DNA of 64,000 nt from Vibrio pomeroyi (GTDB taxonomy: Bacteria > Pseudomonadota > Gammaproteobacteria > Enterobacterales > Vibrionaceae), in NCBI GenBank assembly GCA_041879425.1, contig CP090854.1, forward strand, positions 3,348,001-3,412,000, in the 5' to 3' direction. Shown one piece after another: positions 18,811 to 27,723 of the stretch; position 1 is the first letter of the stretch, and every line of letters starts with the position of its first letter. The position numbers and the translations under genes were made by a program. The notes under the pieces are model-generated. The model was not told where the DNA came from and ran no database searches. It was given only the letters and a program-made list of their open reading frames with translations.

Positions 18811-19275
18811 ATGGTTAAACAAACTCAGCTACAAGTAGAAGCGATCCGTAACGGCAGCGTGATTGACCACATCCCTGCTCACCTTGGTATCAAAATCCTT
18901 AAACTGTTTAAGCTGCACAAGACAGAACAGCGCATCACTATGGGCTTAAACCTGCCATCATCGGCACTTGGCCATAAAGACCTAATCAAGATTGAGAACA
19001 TCTTCCTGACCAAGGAACAAGCCAACCAATTGGCTCTTTATGCTCCGCAGGCCACGGTGAATCAGATTGAAGAGTACAAAGTAGTTAACAAGCTAACCCT
19101 TGTGCTGCCAGAGCAAATCCACAGTGTGTTCTCTTGCCCAAATAGCAACTGTATTTCACACGGTGAACCTGTAGAAAGTCACTTTAAAGTGCAGCTAAAA
19201 CAGGAAAAAGTGCAGCTAAAATGTCACTATTGTGAAAAAGTATTCTCTCGCGAGATCATGAATGAAATTCGCTAA
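18811..19275 (+). CDS. pyrI: Aspartate carbamoyltransferase regulatory chain
   Basis: Allosteric subunit that binds CTP (inhibitor) or ATP (activator). 154 aa; the C-terminal zinc domain has Cys109, Cys114, Cys138 and Cys141 (CPNSNC, CHYC). It is 15 nt after pyrB with AGGAG before the ATG, so the two are cotranscribed under the pyrL attenuator. Confidence 0.97.
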   Translation: MVKQTQLQVEAIRNGSVIDHIPAHLGIKILKLFKLHKTEQRITMGLNLPSSALGHKDLIKIENIFLTKEQANQLALYAPQATVNQIEEYKVVNKLTLVLPEQIHSVFSCPNSNCISHGEPVESHFKVQLKQEKVQLKCHYCEKVFSREIMNEIR

Positions 19276-19601
19276 CCCTTAGCGGTATTACCTTCGCAAC
19301 AAAAGCCACTTAGATAACATGGATATTTATTCCCACGCCGGAATAAATATCCATCAACCAAAGAATAAAACCCCAAAATAAAAGCAATAAACCAGAATAT
19401 TATTTGGTGATCGCCTTCAAAAAGATAACTATCCTTTAGTGGTAGACTCAATGAATAGATGATCATACATCTCGCATACCCTCCCTTCTTTACTTCGGGA
19501 TTCATCGGTAAGCCCTATTAATAATCGTACTCTACGGCTTTGGGAGTGCGCTCGGCGCTATGGACAAGCGATATCCACACGTTGACCTTAAGGAGTTGTT
19601 C
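19276..19601. other. pyrI to ArgR-paralogue intergenic region
   Basis: 326 nt with no supported gene. The main structure is the perfect inverted repeat at 19319-19354. A minus-strand open frame of 77 codons exists but lacks a ribosome site and known relatives. The start region of the next gene has AAGGAG at 19590-19595. Confidence 0.5.
19319..19354. repeat. 15-bp perfect inverted repeat
   Basis: ATGGATATTTATTCC (19319-19333) and its exact complement (19340-19354) around the 6-nt centre CACGCC. No T-tract follows on either strand. It could be an operator for the downstream ArgR paralogue or an mRNA 3'-end stabiliser for pyrBI. Confidence 0.8.
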
Positions 19602-20090
19602 ATGAACGAAATCACTGAGCACGGTTGCTTGTATTCAGCTGAAGATAAAACACTGACTGCGGCGTGCAAACGCTTACTACAACAACAAAGCTTCTCGACC
19701 CAAAACCAACTGCGTGAGAAACTGGTTGAGATCGGTTATACCGGTATTAGCCAATCGACTGTATCTCGCATTTTGTCACAGCTCGGCGTGGTAAAAATCC
19801 AGAACGCCTGTGGCAAAAAGGTGTACTGCATCACCGTTGAAAGCGCACCAGTTCGTGTCGATGCATCCATCTCATCGCAGATTGAATTAATCACTCATAA
19901 CCAAGCGATGGTAATAGTAAAAACCCACCCTGGTTGTGCACAGTTAGTGGCACGATTGGTTGATATCGACCCACATACCGAGATTATCGGCACTGTTGGC
20001 GGCAACGACACCGTGTTAATTATCCCGAAAGACACAACCAACATTGATGCTTGCGAACAAGTGGTCAAAGCACGCTTGGGCGTTGCCTAA
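19602..20090 (+). CDS. ArgR-family transcriptional regulator (paralogue linked to the arc genes)
   Basis: 162-aa ArgR-type arginine-responsive regulator. The N-terminal winged helix spans about 10-70, with the recognition helix in ISQSTVSRILSQLGVVK. The C-terminal oligomerisation and arginine-binding domain includes HPGCAQLVARLVD and the conserved GTVGGNDTVLIIP. Vibrios normally carry the biosynthetic argR next to mdh, so this copy near the deiminase operon is probably a dedicated regulator of arginine catabolism; that is inference. ATG 19602 follows AAGGAG by 6 nt; an upstream ATG at 19560 lacks a ribosome site. Confidence 0.88.
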   Translation: MNEITEHGCLYSAEDKTLTAACKRLLQQQSFSTQNQLREKLVEIGYTGISQSTVSRILSQLGVVKIQNACGKKVYCITVESAPVRVDASISSQIELITHNQAMVIVKTHPGCAQLVARLVDIDPHTEIIGTVGGNDTVLIIPKDTTNIDACEQVVKARLGVA

Positions 20091-20265
20091 ATGTCTTACT
20101 GGCAAGGTCTGTTCACTGCAGTTGCGCTGCTGACTCTCTCTCGACTGCCTACGAAGGTGGCTCACCCGCCCTAGCGGATATTTGCTGGTCGATGAAACTA
20201 ATCACAAACTATTACGGTCTGATTGAGTTAAGATACCTTCAACTCCATTTTGATGACTAAATAGT

Positions 20266-22125
20266 ATGCGACGACTTGCCACATTACTTTTTGTTTGTAT
20301 TTCCCTATTCACCCAGCCTGCGTGGGCGCTTTTTGGAAATGACAACGCCGAGCCAAGCTTCGGAGGCAATAACAACGGTTTTGTCCCTGTAGACCAAGCT
20401 TTCCCTTTCAATTACTACCAGCAAGACGGCAAGGTGCTTCTCGACTGGCAGGTAAAAGAAGGCTACTACCTCTACCAACATAGCCTATCTTTCACTGGGC
20501 AAAATCTCGCGATCGGTAACGTTGAATTAGAAGATGGTAAACCACACCAAGATGAATTCTTTGGTGAGGTGAGCATTTATACCCAGCCGTTATTCGTGCA
20601 AGTTCCGCTACAGAGTTACCAAGATGGTTCACAGCTGATCGTTAAATATCAAGGCTGTGCGGATGCAGGTTTTTGCTATCCACCCGAGACTAGAATCATC
20701 GATATTGAACCATTTACAGCTACAGATTCTGGTTCAGGCGACTCTCAAGCTAATGCAATGTCGCAAGATTCATCGTCTGCAAACAGTGAGACCGGTGTTT
20801 CAACACAGCAAGCTTCTCCAAAAACAGACGTTGCAATTAACACCACTCCACAATCAAGTGCACCCGTTTCAAAAGAAGCGAGCCTAGCCGATAAGCTCGG
20901 TGACAGTTGGTGGACGCCATTATTATTCTTAGCACTTGGTGTTGGCTTAGCCTTTACACCGTGTGTTCTGCCTATGTACCCAATTCTAACGGGTATCGTA
21001 TTGGGTGGCGGTAAACTCAGCCAAGGTCGCGCGCTGATGTTGTCCTTCATCTACGTGCAAGGTATGGCGCTAACCTACACCCTATTAGGTTTAGTGGTTG
21101 CCTCTGCAGGCATGCAGTTCCAAGCGGCGATGCAACATCCTTACGTGTTAATTGCATTGAGCGTTCTATTCGTGGCGTTAGCCATGTCGATGTTTGGCGT
21201 TTATAACCTGCAACTGCCGAGCAGCATCCAAACATGGCTCAACAACCAAAGTAACAAACAACAAGGCGGCAATACCTTAGGCGTGTTTGCGATGGGCGCT
21301 ATCTCTGGCTTGGTGTGTTCGCCTTGTACCACAGCCCCACTATCCGGTGCACTGTTGTATGTCGCTCAAAGTGGTGACCTGTTTACCGGCGCAATTGCTC
21401 TGTACGCATTGGCGATGGGTATGGGTATCCCACTGATTTTGGTTGCCGTGTTTGGTAATAAGCTACTACCGAAAGCTGGCAGCTGGATGGATAAGGTGAA
21501 GATCGTATTCGGCTTTATCTTGCTAGCAGCTCCTATCTTCCTGCTAGAGCGTATTATCCCTGAGTTATGGGCAACCGTACTTTGGTCTGGTCTTGGCTTC
21601 ATCGCCTTCGGTTGGCTGTATCACAGCAAGAATGCGCTGCCATTCGGTGGTTGGAAACAGAGCGCTGTGGGCATCATCGCAATGCTTGGCTTGTTTGCTT
21701 CCGCACAGCCTGCGTTGAACTATTGGTTTGCGGAGAAGAGCGTAACAGTAGAACAACAGCATATCCAATTTGCACGTATCAACACCGTTGAAGAGCTCGA
21801 AATCCAGCTCATCGAAGCGAAGAAACTGGGTAAACCTGTGATGCTCGATTTCTACGCCGATTGGTGTGTAGCGTGTAAAGAGTTTGAGAAGTACACCTTC
21901 CATCAAGCTGATGTTGAGAACAAGCTTTCTGACTTCGTATTGCTTCAAGCTGACGTGACGAGAAACATGCCTCAAGACATTGAACTGCTTAAACAATTAC
22001 AGGTACTTGGCTTACCAACCATTGAGTTCTGGGATGGCGAGGGTAACCATGTTCCAAATGCTCGTGTGACTGGTTTTATGCCTGCCGATGTATTCTTAAA
22101 ACACATGCAAGACCACCAGCTATAA
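20266..22125 (+). CDS. dsbD: Thiol:disulfide interchange protein DsbD
   Basis: Carries electrons from cytosolic thioredoxin across the inner membrane to periplasmic DsbC/CcmG. 619 aa. A signal peptide (cleavage near QPAWA-L) is followed by the N-terminal domain with Cys131/Cys137 (GCADAGFC), then about eight membrane segments with Cys233 (FTPCVLP) and Cys354 (SPCTTAP), and a C-terminal thioredoxin-like domain with Cys534-Cys537 (WCVAC). All six redox cysteines are present. A Ser/Thr/Gln-rich linker of about 50 residues precedes the membrane domain. Confidence 0.97.
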   Translation: MRRLATLLFVCISLFTQPAWALFGNDNAEPSFGGNNNGFVPVDQAFPFNYYQQDGKVLLDWQVKEGYYLYQHSLSFTGQNLAIGNVELEDGKPHQDEFFGEVSIYTQPLFVQVPLQSYQDGSQLIVKYQGCADAGFCYPPETRIIDIEPFTATDSGSGDSQANAMSQDSSSANSETGVSTQQASPKTDVAINTTPQSSAPVSKEASLADKLGDSWWTPLLFLALGVGLAFTPCVLPMYPILTGIVLGGGKLSQGRALMLSFIYVQGMALTYTLLGLVVASAGMQFQAAMQHPYVLIALSVLFVALAMSMFGVYNLQLPSSIQTWLNNQSNKQQGGNTLGVFAMGAISGLVCSPCTTAPLSGALLYVAQSGDLFTGAIALYALAMGMGIPLILVAVFGNKLLPKAGSWMDKVKIVFGFILLAAPIFLLERIIPELWATVLWSGLGFIAFGWLYHSKNALPFGGWKQSAVGIIAMLGLFASAQPALNYWFAEKSVTVEQQHIQFARINTVEELEIQLIEAKKLGKPVMLDFYADWCVACKEFEKYTFHQADVENKLSDFVLLQADVTRNMPQDIELLKQLQVLGLPTIEFWDGEGNHVPNARVTGFMPADVFLKHMQDHQL

Positions 22126-22157
22126 CGACGACATTCGTCTAAATATAAGCTCTATCG

Positions 22158-22202
22158 AAAGCCGCACTGCTCCTCATAACGAGATGGCAGTGCGGCTTTT
22201 TT
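22158..22202 (+). terminator. dsbD terminator
   Basis: 13-bp perfect stem AAAGCCGCACTGC with its complement at 22187-22199, a 16-nt loop containing a small CTC/GAG helix, and a T-tract. Confidence 0.93.
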
Positions 22203-22327
22203 GTGATTATAGGAAACGCTTTCCAAGAACAGGGATAAAAGTCGATATGGTTCAGACTTTTAATGCATAGATATTGTCCACATACTCAATCAGGATGATA
22301 ATAAATATTAACTAAATTGTTAAAAGT

Positions 22328-22966
22328 ATGAACGTCATGGACTCGACCTATACCATCATCATTGCTGATGACCACCCTCTCTTCCGCAACGCCCTGTTTC
22401 AGTCAGTTCATATGGCGATCAGCGGTGCGAACCTGCTTGAGGCTGATTCTCTCGACGCCTTACTGACTCTGCTTAAGAAAGAAGATGAACCCGACCTGCT
22501 ACTTCTCGATCTGAAAATGCCGGGAGCAAATGGTATGTCTGGTCTCATTCAACTTCGTGCGGAATACCCAGATCTACCGATTGTGGTGATTTCTGCCAGT
22601 GAAGATGCCAGCGTAGTGACTCAAGTGAAGAGCCACGGTGCGTTTGGCTTTATTCCTAAGTCGAGTGATATGCGTGAATTGGTGAGTGCACTCAATCAAG
22701 TGCTGAATGGCGACCCGTTCTTCCCTGAAGGATTGATTACCAACAATGCTGCCTGCAGCGACCTTGCGGAAAAGATTTCCACACTGACGCCTCAGCAATA
22801 CAAGGTATTAGGGATGCTTTCTGACGGCCTGCTGAACAAGCAAATCGCCTATGAATTGAATGTTTCGGAAGCGACCATCAAGGCCCATATGACAGCCATC
22901 TTCCGTAAACTGGATGTGAAAAACCGCACTCAAGCAGTTATCTTGCTACAAGAAGTCCATAACTAG
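22328..22966 (+). CDS. NarL/LuxR-type response regulator, CrbR/ErdR-like
   Basis: 212 aa. The receiver domain (about 9-125) has [10 protein letters not shown] and phospho-acceptor Asp61 in [10 protein letters not shown]; the LuxR helix-turn-helix (about 145-210) reads [22 protein letters not shown]. By relatives and by the nearby symporter pair, hybrid sensor and acs, it is probably the CrbR partner of the CrbS-type kinase encoded at 29189, activating acetate uptake and acs. It is not adjacent to the kinase. The start is uncertain (ATG 22328 or 22337; neither has a clear ribosome site). Its stop overlaps the stop of cvrA in a shared CTAG. Confidence 0.85.
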   Translation: MNVMDSTYTIIIADDHPLFRNALFQSVHMAISGANLLEADSLDALLTLLKKEDEPDLLLLDLKMPGANGMSGLIQLRAEYPDLPIVVISASEDASVVTQVKSHGAFGFIPKSSDMRELVSALNQVLNGDPFFPEGLITNNAACSDLAEKISTLTPQQYKVLGMLSDGLLNKQIAYELNVSEATIKAHMTAIFRKLDVKNRTQAVILLQEVHN

Positions 22967-24714
22967 GCTTCGCTCATATCCTCTTCTAAAGTCGTCTTAG
23001 GCAAACACAGACCCAGCTTGACGACTTTATGATCATCTATCTCTGCAACCACCCAATTGATGTCATGCCACTCGAAGCTATCGCCCAATACTGGGTGCGC
23101 GCCAAGCTCACGTTCAGCCAACTGTTTTAGCGTCATGTCGCGCTCTTCTTCCGAGCCTAGTTCAATGCCATAGCAGTCACTCACCGCGGCAATCGATAGC
23201 CCAACCTCAAGGAAGAAATCACCAAAGAATCGAGCTGCGTCTTCGGCCAACGGTGCCTCACTGAAAAGCTCACTTAAGCTATCTAGGTCTTTATCTTGAC
23301 CAAGCACACAGAGAATATCGTTCGCCTCTAGCACGGTACTGCCCGATGGGTGAAGTAAGGCATCCTTTCTAAACAGTGCGGTAATTCGCGTTCCTTCCGG
23401 CATAGACAAGCGCTTCAGTGGCTCACCGACACACCATTTCTCTTCTTTCAGCTTGTAGACAAACATCTCCCACTCACTAGCAGGGTAGATTTCAATGCCT
23501 GTACGAGAAATCGGTGTCGGCGTTGGAGGTAGCGTCACTTGAGCTAATCTCGCGACTTTCATCAAACTGCCGCCTTGAACAATTAGCGACACCATAACCA
23601 CGAAGAACGCGATATTGAAGTAAAGCTGAGCATTAGGCAGGCCAGCCATCATCGGGAACACAGCCAGAATGATCGGCACCGCGCCACGTAAACCGACCCA
23701 AGAAACAAACCAACGCTCTTTGGTGGTAAAGCTTCTGAACGGTAGCAAGCCCAACCAAACCGACAGTGGACGAGCAAACAAGATCATACCGAAAGCCAGT
23801 GCTAACGCAGGAAGAGCAATGTCCATCAAGGTCGATGGTGTTACCAATAAACCCAACACCAGGAACATCACGATTTGGCTTAGCCACGTCATACCATCAA
23901 GGACATTAAGAATCGAGTGTCGAGAGCGCGTCGGACGATTACCAATGAACAAGCCCACTAAGTAAATTGATAGGATGCCACTGCCGCCAAGCATGTTAGA
24001 GAAGGCAAACAGAGCCACACCGCCACTGAGCACCAGAATCGAATACAGGCCATCAGCCAGCTGTACTCGGTTGATTAGACTCCATAGAACCCAACCACCA
24101 CCAAGCCCGATAAGCGTGCCGACACCAAACTGCATCGCGAAACTTTTCAGTAGGAAGTTCATTCCCATCTCGGCATCTGGGGTGCCAAGTAGCGCTATTA
24201 AAGTCACCGTCAGGAAGACCGCCATTGGGTCGTTGGTACCCGATTCGATCTCTAGGGTTGAGCCAACACGCTCGTTAAGGCTCTGCCCTTTCAGCAAAGA
24301 GAATACCGCTGCCGCATCGGTTGAACCAACAATCGCACCAACCAAAATGCCCTGCATCAGTGATAGGTCAAACAGCCAAGCCGCCATTAAACCGGTTAGC
24401 GTCGCGGTACAGGCTACGCCTATTGTCGCTAATGAGAGCGACGGCCAGAACGCGACCTTGAAGCTTGCGACCTTGGTTCGCATACCGCCATCAAGCAAGA
24501 TCACGGCAAGCGCGAGGTTACTCACCAAATAAGTCAGTGAGTAATCATCAAAATTAATACCACCCGGACCATCTTCACCCGCCAACATACCAACGAACAA
24601 AAAGATCAAAAGAATCGGAACGCCCAATCGTGAGGACACTTGTGAGAAAAGCACACTGATGGCGATGAGCACCGCACCAGTTAAAAATAAGTGGTTGATA
24701 GTTATTGCGTCCAA
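22963..24714 (-). CDS. cvrA: K+(Na+)/H+ antiporter NhaP2/CvrA
   Basis: Inner-membrane cation/proton antiporter of the CPA1 family involved in K+ and volume homeostasis. About 12 membrane segments occupy the first 390 residues ([41 protein letters not shown]), followed by cytosolic TrkA-C and CorC/HlyC-type domains. I prefer TTG at 24714 (583 aa): GGGGGAA precedes it and the protein then begins (M)DAITINHLF like E. coli CvrA. The ATG at 24780 would add 22 residues (605 aa). It is convergent with the response-regulator gene. Confidence 0.9.
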   Translation of the reverse strand: MDAITINHLFLTGAVLIAISVLFSQVSSRLGVPILLIFLFVGMLAGEDGPGGINFDDYSLTYLVSNLALAVILLDGGMRTKVASFKVAFWPSLSLATIGVACTATLTGLMAAWLFDLSLMQGILVGAIVGSTDAAAVFSLLKGQSLNERVGSTLEIESGTNDPMAVFLTVTLIALLGTPDAEMGMNFLLKSFAMQFGVGTLIGLGGGWVLWSLINRVQLADGLYSILVLSGGVALFAFSNMLGGSGILSIYLVGLFIGNRPTRSRHSILNVLDGMTWLSQIVMFLVLGLLVTPSTLMDIALPALALAFGMILFARPLSVWLGLLPFRSFTTKERWFVSWVGLRGAVPIILAVFPMMAGLPNAQLYFNIAFFVVMVSLIVQGGSLMKVARLAQVTLPPTPTPISRTGIEIYPASEWEMFVYKLKEEKWCVGEPLKRLSMPEGTRITALFRKDALLHPSGSTVLEANDILCVLGQDKDLDSLSELFSEAPLAEDAARFFGDFFLEVGLSIAAVSDCYGIELGSEEERDMTLKQLAERELGAHPVLGDSFEWHDINWVVAEIDDHKVVKLGLCLPKTTLEEDMSEA

Positions 24715-25140
24715 TTCGTTCCCCCAAAGAATAAAACTCAAGATATAGGCATGTTGATCTTCTGCCGCTAAGCATGGCACGGTCGATGAAAGTGCTTTAG
24801 TTACTATAACAAACTTATGTTTCCCTTCGTGTCATACGCAGGACTAAATACCGTTTCTCAGTCATTTAGTTGTTAAATTTTATGACTCTCACTCTAATTC
24901 ATCCACTTTTGTTAGACCTTTGGCTAATTTAACAACCTTGTAACATCACATTTTTCTATGGTTCTGCCTTCCAACTCCCATATTTCAGTACATTAGCGCC
25001 AATACTATCCCGACTAAAGTTGCACAGATCCCTTGACTCATCCTTGCTACATTCTAAATCGTAACATTACGTTAACAAGCTATTTTACAAAAACGGTTTC
25101 ACAAAACGGTTTCTACGAAAACGGAATAAAGGAGAAGGCA
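24715..25140. promoter_or_regulatory. Divergent cvrA/symporter promoter region
   Basis: About 425 nt. No gene seen. It holds CTAAAGT at 25014-25020, 121 nt before the DUF4212 start; the same heptamer occurs upstream of acs and of the DUF294 gene. Nearer the start there are two close copies of ACGGTTTC (25094, 25107), then GGAGAAGG as ribosome site. Confidence 0.5.
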
Positions 25141-25407
25141 ATGGCGTTCGAATCTACGGAACATGCTCAAGCCTACTGGAAGGAAAACTTGGGAATTATG
25201 GGAACACTGCTCGCGGTCTGGTTTGCAGTGTCTTACGGCGCTGGCATCTTATTTGTGGATGCCCTCAATACCGTTCAGTTTGGCGGGTTCAAGCTAGGAT
25301 TTTGGTTCGCTCAGCAAGGTTCGATATACACCTTCGTGGCGCTGATATTTATTTACGTTGTTCGCATGAATGCGCTCGACAAAAAATACAACGTACAGGA
25401 AGACTAG
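25141..25407 (+). CDS. DUF4212 small symporter subunit
   Basis: 88-aa protein with two membrane segments (about 15-37 and 55-78) that always partners a VC_2705-type sodium:solute symporter; it is presumed an accessory subunit in the inner membrane. KEN, YWKENL and the C-terminal LDKKYNVQED are typical of the family. ATG 25141 follows GGAGAAGG. It is separated from the symporter gene by 10 nt. Confidence 0.92.
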   Translation: MAFESTEHAQAYWKENLGIMGTLLAVWFAVSYGAGILFVDALNTVQFGGFKLGFWFAQQGSIYTFVALIFIYVVRMNALDKKYNVQED

Positions 25408-25417
25408 AGGCTAGCAC

Positions 25418-27121
25418 ATGGATATTCAAACTTGGACGTTTATTCTCGTCGGTATTACTTTCGCGGTATATATCGGCATCGCAATCTGGGCTCGTGCAGG
25501 GTCTACCAGTGAGTTCTACGTTGCTGGCGGTGGTGTACACCCAGTAGCAAACGGCATGGCGACTGCCGCTGACTGGATGTCGGCAGCATCATTCATCTCA
25601 ATGGCAGGTATCATCTCATTCGTTGGTTACGACGGTGCAGTTTACCTAATGGGTTGGACAGGTGGTTACGTACTACTTGCGCTATGTTTAGCACCTTACC
25701 TACGTAAGTTCGGTCAGTTTACGGTTCCTGATTTCATCGGTGAGCGTTACTACTCGAAAACAGCCCGTATGGTAGCGGTATTCTGTGCAATCTTCGTATC
25801 ATTCACGTACGTTGCAGGTCAGATGCGTGGTGTGGGCGTTGTATTCTCTCGTTTCCTAGAAGTCGACATTAACCTAGGTATCATCATTGGTATGGGTATT
25901 GTGTTCTTCTACGCAGTACTTGGTGGCATGAAAGGCATCACTTATACGCAGGTAGCTCAATTCTGTGTCCTCATTTTCGCCTTCCTTGTTCCAGCAATCT
26001 TTACATCAATCATGATGACAGGTAACCCACTTCCACAAGTTGGTATGGGCTCTACGCTATCAGGCACGGATGTTTACTTACTTGATAAACTGGATGGGCT
26101 CACCGAAGAACTCGGATTTACCGCCTATACCGAAGGTAACAAGAGCATGGTGGATGTCTTCTTCATCTGTGCGGCTCTAATGGTAGGTACTGCGGGTCTT
26201 CCACACGTAATCATTCGTTTCTTCACTGTACCAAAAGTACGTGATGCTCGTATCTCAGCGGGTTGGGCTCTACTGTTCATCTCATTGCTATACACAACAG
26301 CACCAGGCGTTGCAGCATTCGCTCGTGTAAACATGATCGAAACAATCAACGGCCCAGACATGCAAGGTGTCGCAGCAGCAGACGCACCAAGCTGGTACAA
26401 AAACTGGGAAAGCACTGGCCTAGTAGGTTGGGAAGATAAGAACGGCGATGGCAAAATGTTCTACTCGGGCGATGAGCGCAACGAGATGAAGATTAACCGT
26501 GACATCATCGTACTGGCTTCTCCTGAGCTAGCGAAACTACCAAACTGGGTTGTAGCACTACTGGCAGCAGGTGGCCTAGCTGCCGCACTATCAACAGCCG
26601 CGGGTCTACTATTGGTAATCTCAACGTCGATTTCACATGACTTGTTGAAGAAAGGCTTCAGACCAAACATGACCGACAAGCAGGAGCTGTTAGCCGCTCG
26701 TTTGGCAGCCATGGTCGCGATTGTCGGTGCAGGTTACTTGGGTATTAACCCACCAGGCTTTGTAGCACAGGTAGTAGCGTTTGCCTTCGGCTTAGCCGCA
26801 GCATCCTTCTTCCCAGCGATTATCCTAGGTATCTTCTACAAGAAGATGAACAAGGAAGGCGCAATTGCAGGTATGTTGTCAGGTATTGCATTCACAGCAA
26901 GCTACATCATCTACTTCAAGTTCATTAACCCTGCAGCAAGCACACCTGAAAACTGGTGGTTTGGTATCAGCCCAGAAGGCATCGGTACGCTAGGTATGTG
27001 TCTAAACTTCGTAGTATCGATTGCTGTAAACAAAGTAACAGCTGAAGTACCACAAGATGTACAAGATATGGTTGAGAACATCCGTTACCCGAAAGGTGCT
27101 GGTGAAGCTCACGACCACTAA
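25418..27121 (+). CDS. actP: Sodium:solute symporter, VC_2705 subfamily (acetate-type)
   Basis: 567-aa SSS-family symporter with about 13 membrane segments. Family blocks are STSEFYVAGGGVHPVANGMATAADW (positions about 28-52), FTVPDFIGERYYSKTARM, and AAALSTAAGLLLVISTSISHD. It is paired with the DUF4212 subunit. Members of the wider group import acetate and other short monocarboxylates; the exact substrate here is not shown. Context with acs, the hybrid sensor and the CrbR-like regulator supports acetate scavenging. The symbol actP is by analogy with E. coli. Confidence 0.85.
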   Translation: MDIQTWTFILVGITFAVYIGIAIWARAGSTSEFYVAGGGVHPVANGMATAADWMSAASFISMAGIISFVGYDGAVYLMGWTGGYVLLALCLAPYLRKFGQFTVPDFIGERYYSKTARMVAVFCAIFVSFTYVAGQMRGVGVVFSRFLEVDINLGIIIGMGIVFFYAVLGGMKGITYTQVAQFCVLIFAFLVPAIFTSIMMTGNPLPQVGMGSTLSGTDVYLLDKLDGLTEELGFTAYTEGNKSMVDVFFICAALMVGTAGLPHVIIRFFTVPKVRDARISAGWALLFISLLYTTAPGVAAFARVNMIETINGPDMQGVAAADAPSWYKNWESTGLVGWEDKNGDGKMFYSGDERNEMKINRDIIVLASPELAKLPNWVVALLAAGGLAAALSTAAGLLLVISTSISHDLLKKGFRPNMTDKQELLAARLAAMVAIVGAGYLGINPPGFVAQVVAFAFGLAAASFFPAIILGIFYKKMNKEGAIAGMLSGIAFTASYIIYFKFINPAASTPENWWFGISPEGIGTLGMCLNFVVSIAVNKVTAEVPQDVQDMVENIRYPKGAGEAHDH

Positions 27122-27199
27122 ACACAACCACAAAAAAAAAGATGTTTAGCAAAAAATGAATCAGTACTTACATTGTAGGGATTAGGTACTGAATCTCAG

Positions 27200-27229
27200 A
27201 AAGCCGATACGTTATGTATCGGCTTTTTC
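27200..27229 (+). terminator. Symporter operon terminator
   Basis: Perfect stem AAGCCGATAC/GTATCGGCTT, loop GTTAT, then a T-tract, 80 nt past the symporter stop. Confidence 0.93.
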
Positions 27230-27285
27230 TTTTTCCCTTTCATTTTATAAAAAGAGAAACAAAGGGTTGTTTTTAAAATCTCATT

Positions 27286-27300
27286 TGATAATAATTATCA
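27286..27300. promoter_or_regulatory. Fur box upstream of fagA-fumC
   Basis: TGATAATAATTATCA is an exact 7-1-7 Fur consensus, 19 bp before the first gene of the operon. Repression by Fe2+-Fur is expected. Confidence 0.92.
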
Positions 27301-27318
27301 TTAACATCCAATGGGAAA

Positions 27319-27711
27319 ATGCAAATGATGATGAAAGAACAGCAGGGTCTCTATTCGAGGTTTTACAAAGCACAAGATCGCTTTGCTTCATTAGAGCAAG
27401 TTCAAGGCCATGAGCCGTTTGTGATTCGAGACTACATCGAGTGCGCACTGACGCTTTCCGCTTACTATGAAAAGCACGCCGCCCAAGAAAACATCTTGTT
27501 GTGCGAGCTTTACCTGCGCCAAGTTTTCTTCCATTTGATTGAAGCGATTGAGTCTCCTGAACGCAGTTTCGCCTTTCGTCATATCTGCTTAGACTCTATT
27601 CACTCACCACTATTTTATTTGAAACGCCATTACTGCCAGCAACCTCAAGGCCAAGCGCGTTTTTTGAATCTCAGCCAAACACTACAACAAGTCCAAGCCC
27701 CACTTGGCTAA
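27319..27711 (+). CDS. FagA-like small protein upstream of fumC
   Basis: 130 aa, soluble, mostly helical, with six scattered cysteines; I do not recognise catalytic motifs. Its place directly between a Fur box and fumC matches fagA of the Fur-regulated Pseudomonas fagA-fumC-orfX-sodA operon; the link is by position only. Four Met codons lie at the start (27319, 27325, 27328, 27331), and GGGA at 27313 fits the later ones better. It is 12 nt before fumC, so cotranscribed. Confidence 0.7.
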   Translation: MQMMMKEQQGLYSRFYKAQDRFASLEQVQGHEPFVIRDYIECALTLSAYYEKHAAQENILLCELYLRQVFFHLIEAIESPERSFAFRHICLDSIHSPLFYLKRHYCQQPQGQARFLNLSQTLQQVQAPLG

Positions 27712-27723
27712 CAAGGATAGAAA

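Noticed and set aside
19272..19505. Minus-strand 77-codon open frame with a hydrophobic segment
   Set aside because: No ribosome site, spans the perfect inverted repeat, ends in the pyrI 3' region; chance frame.
20091..20174. 27-codon open frame starting at the ATG that follows the ArgR-paralogue stop, with a short hydrophobic stretch
   Set aside because: No ribosome site, no recognisable relative, and length within chance; probably non-coding.
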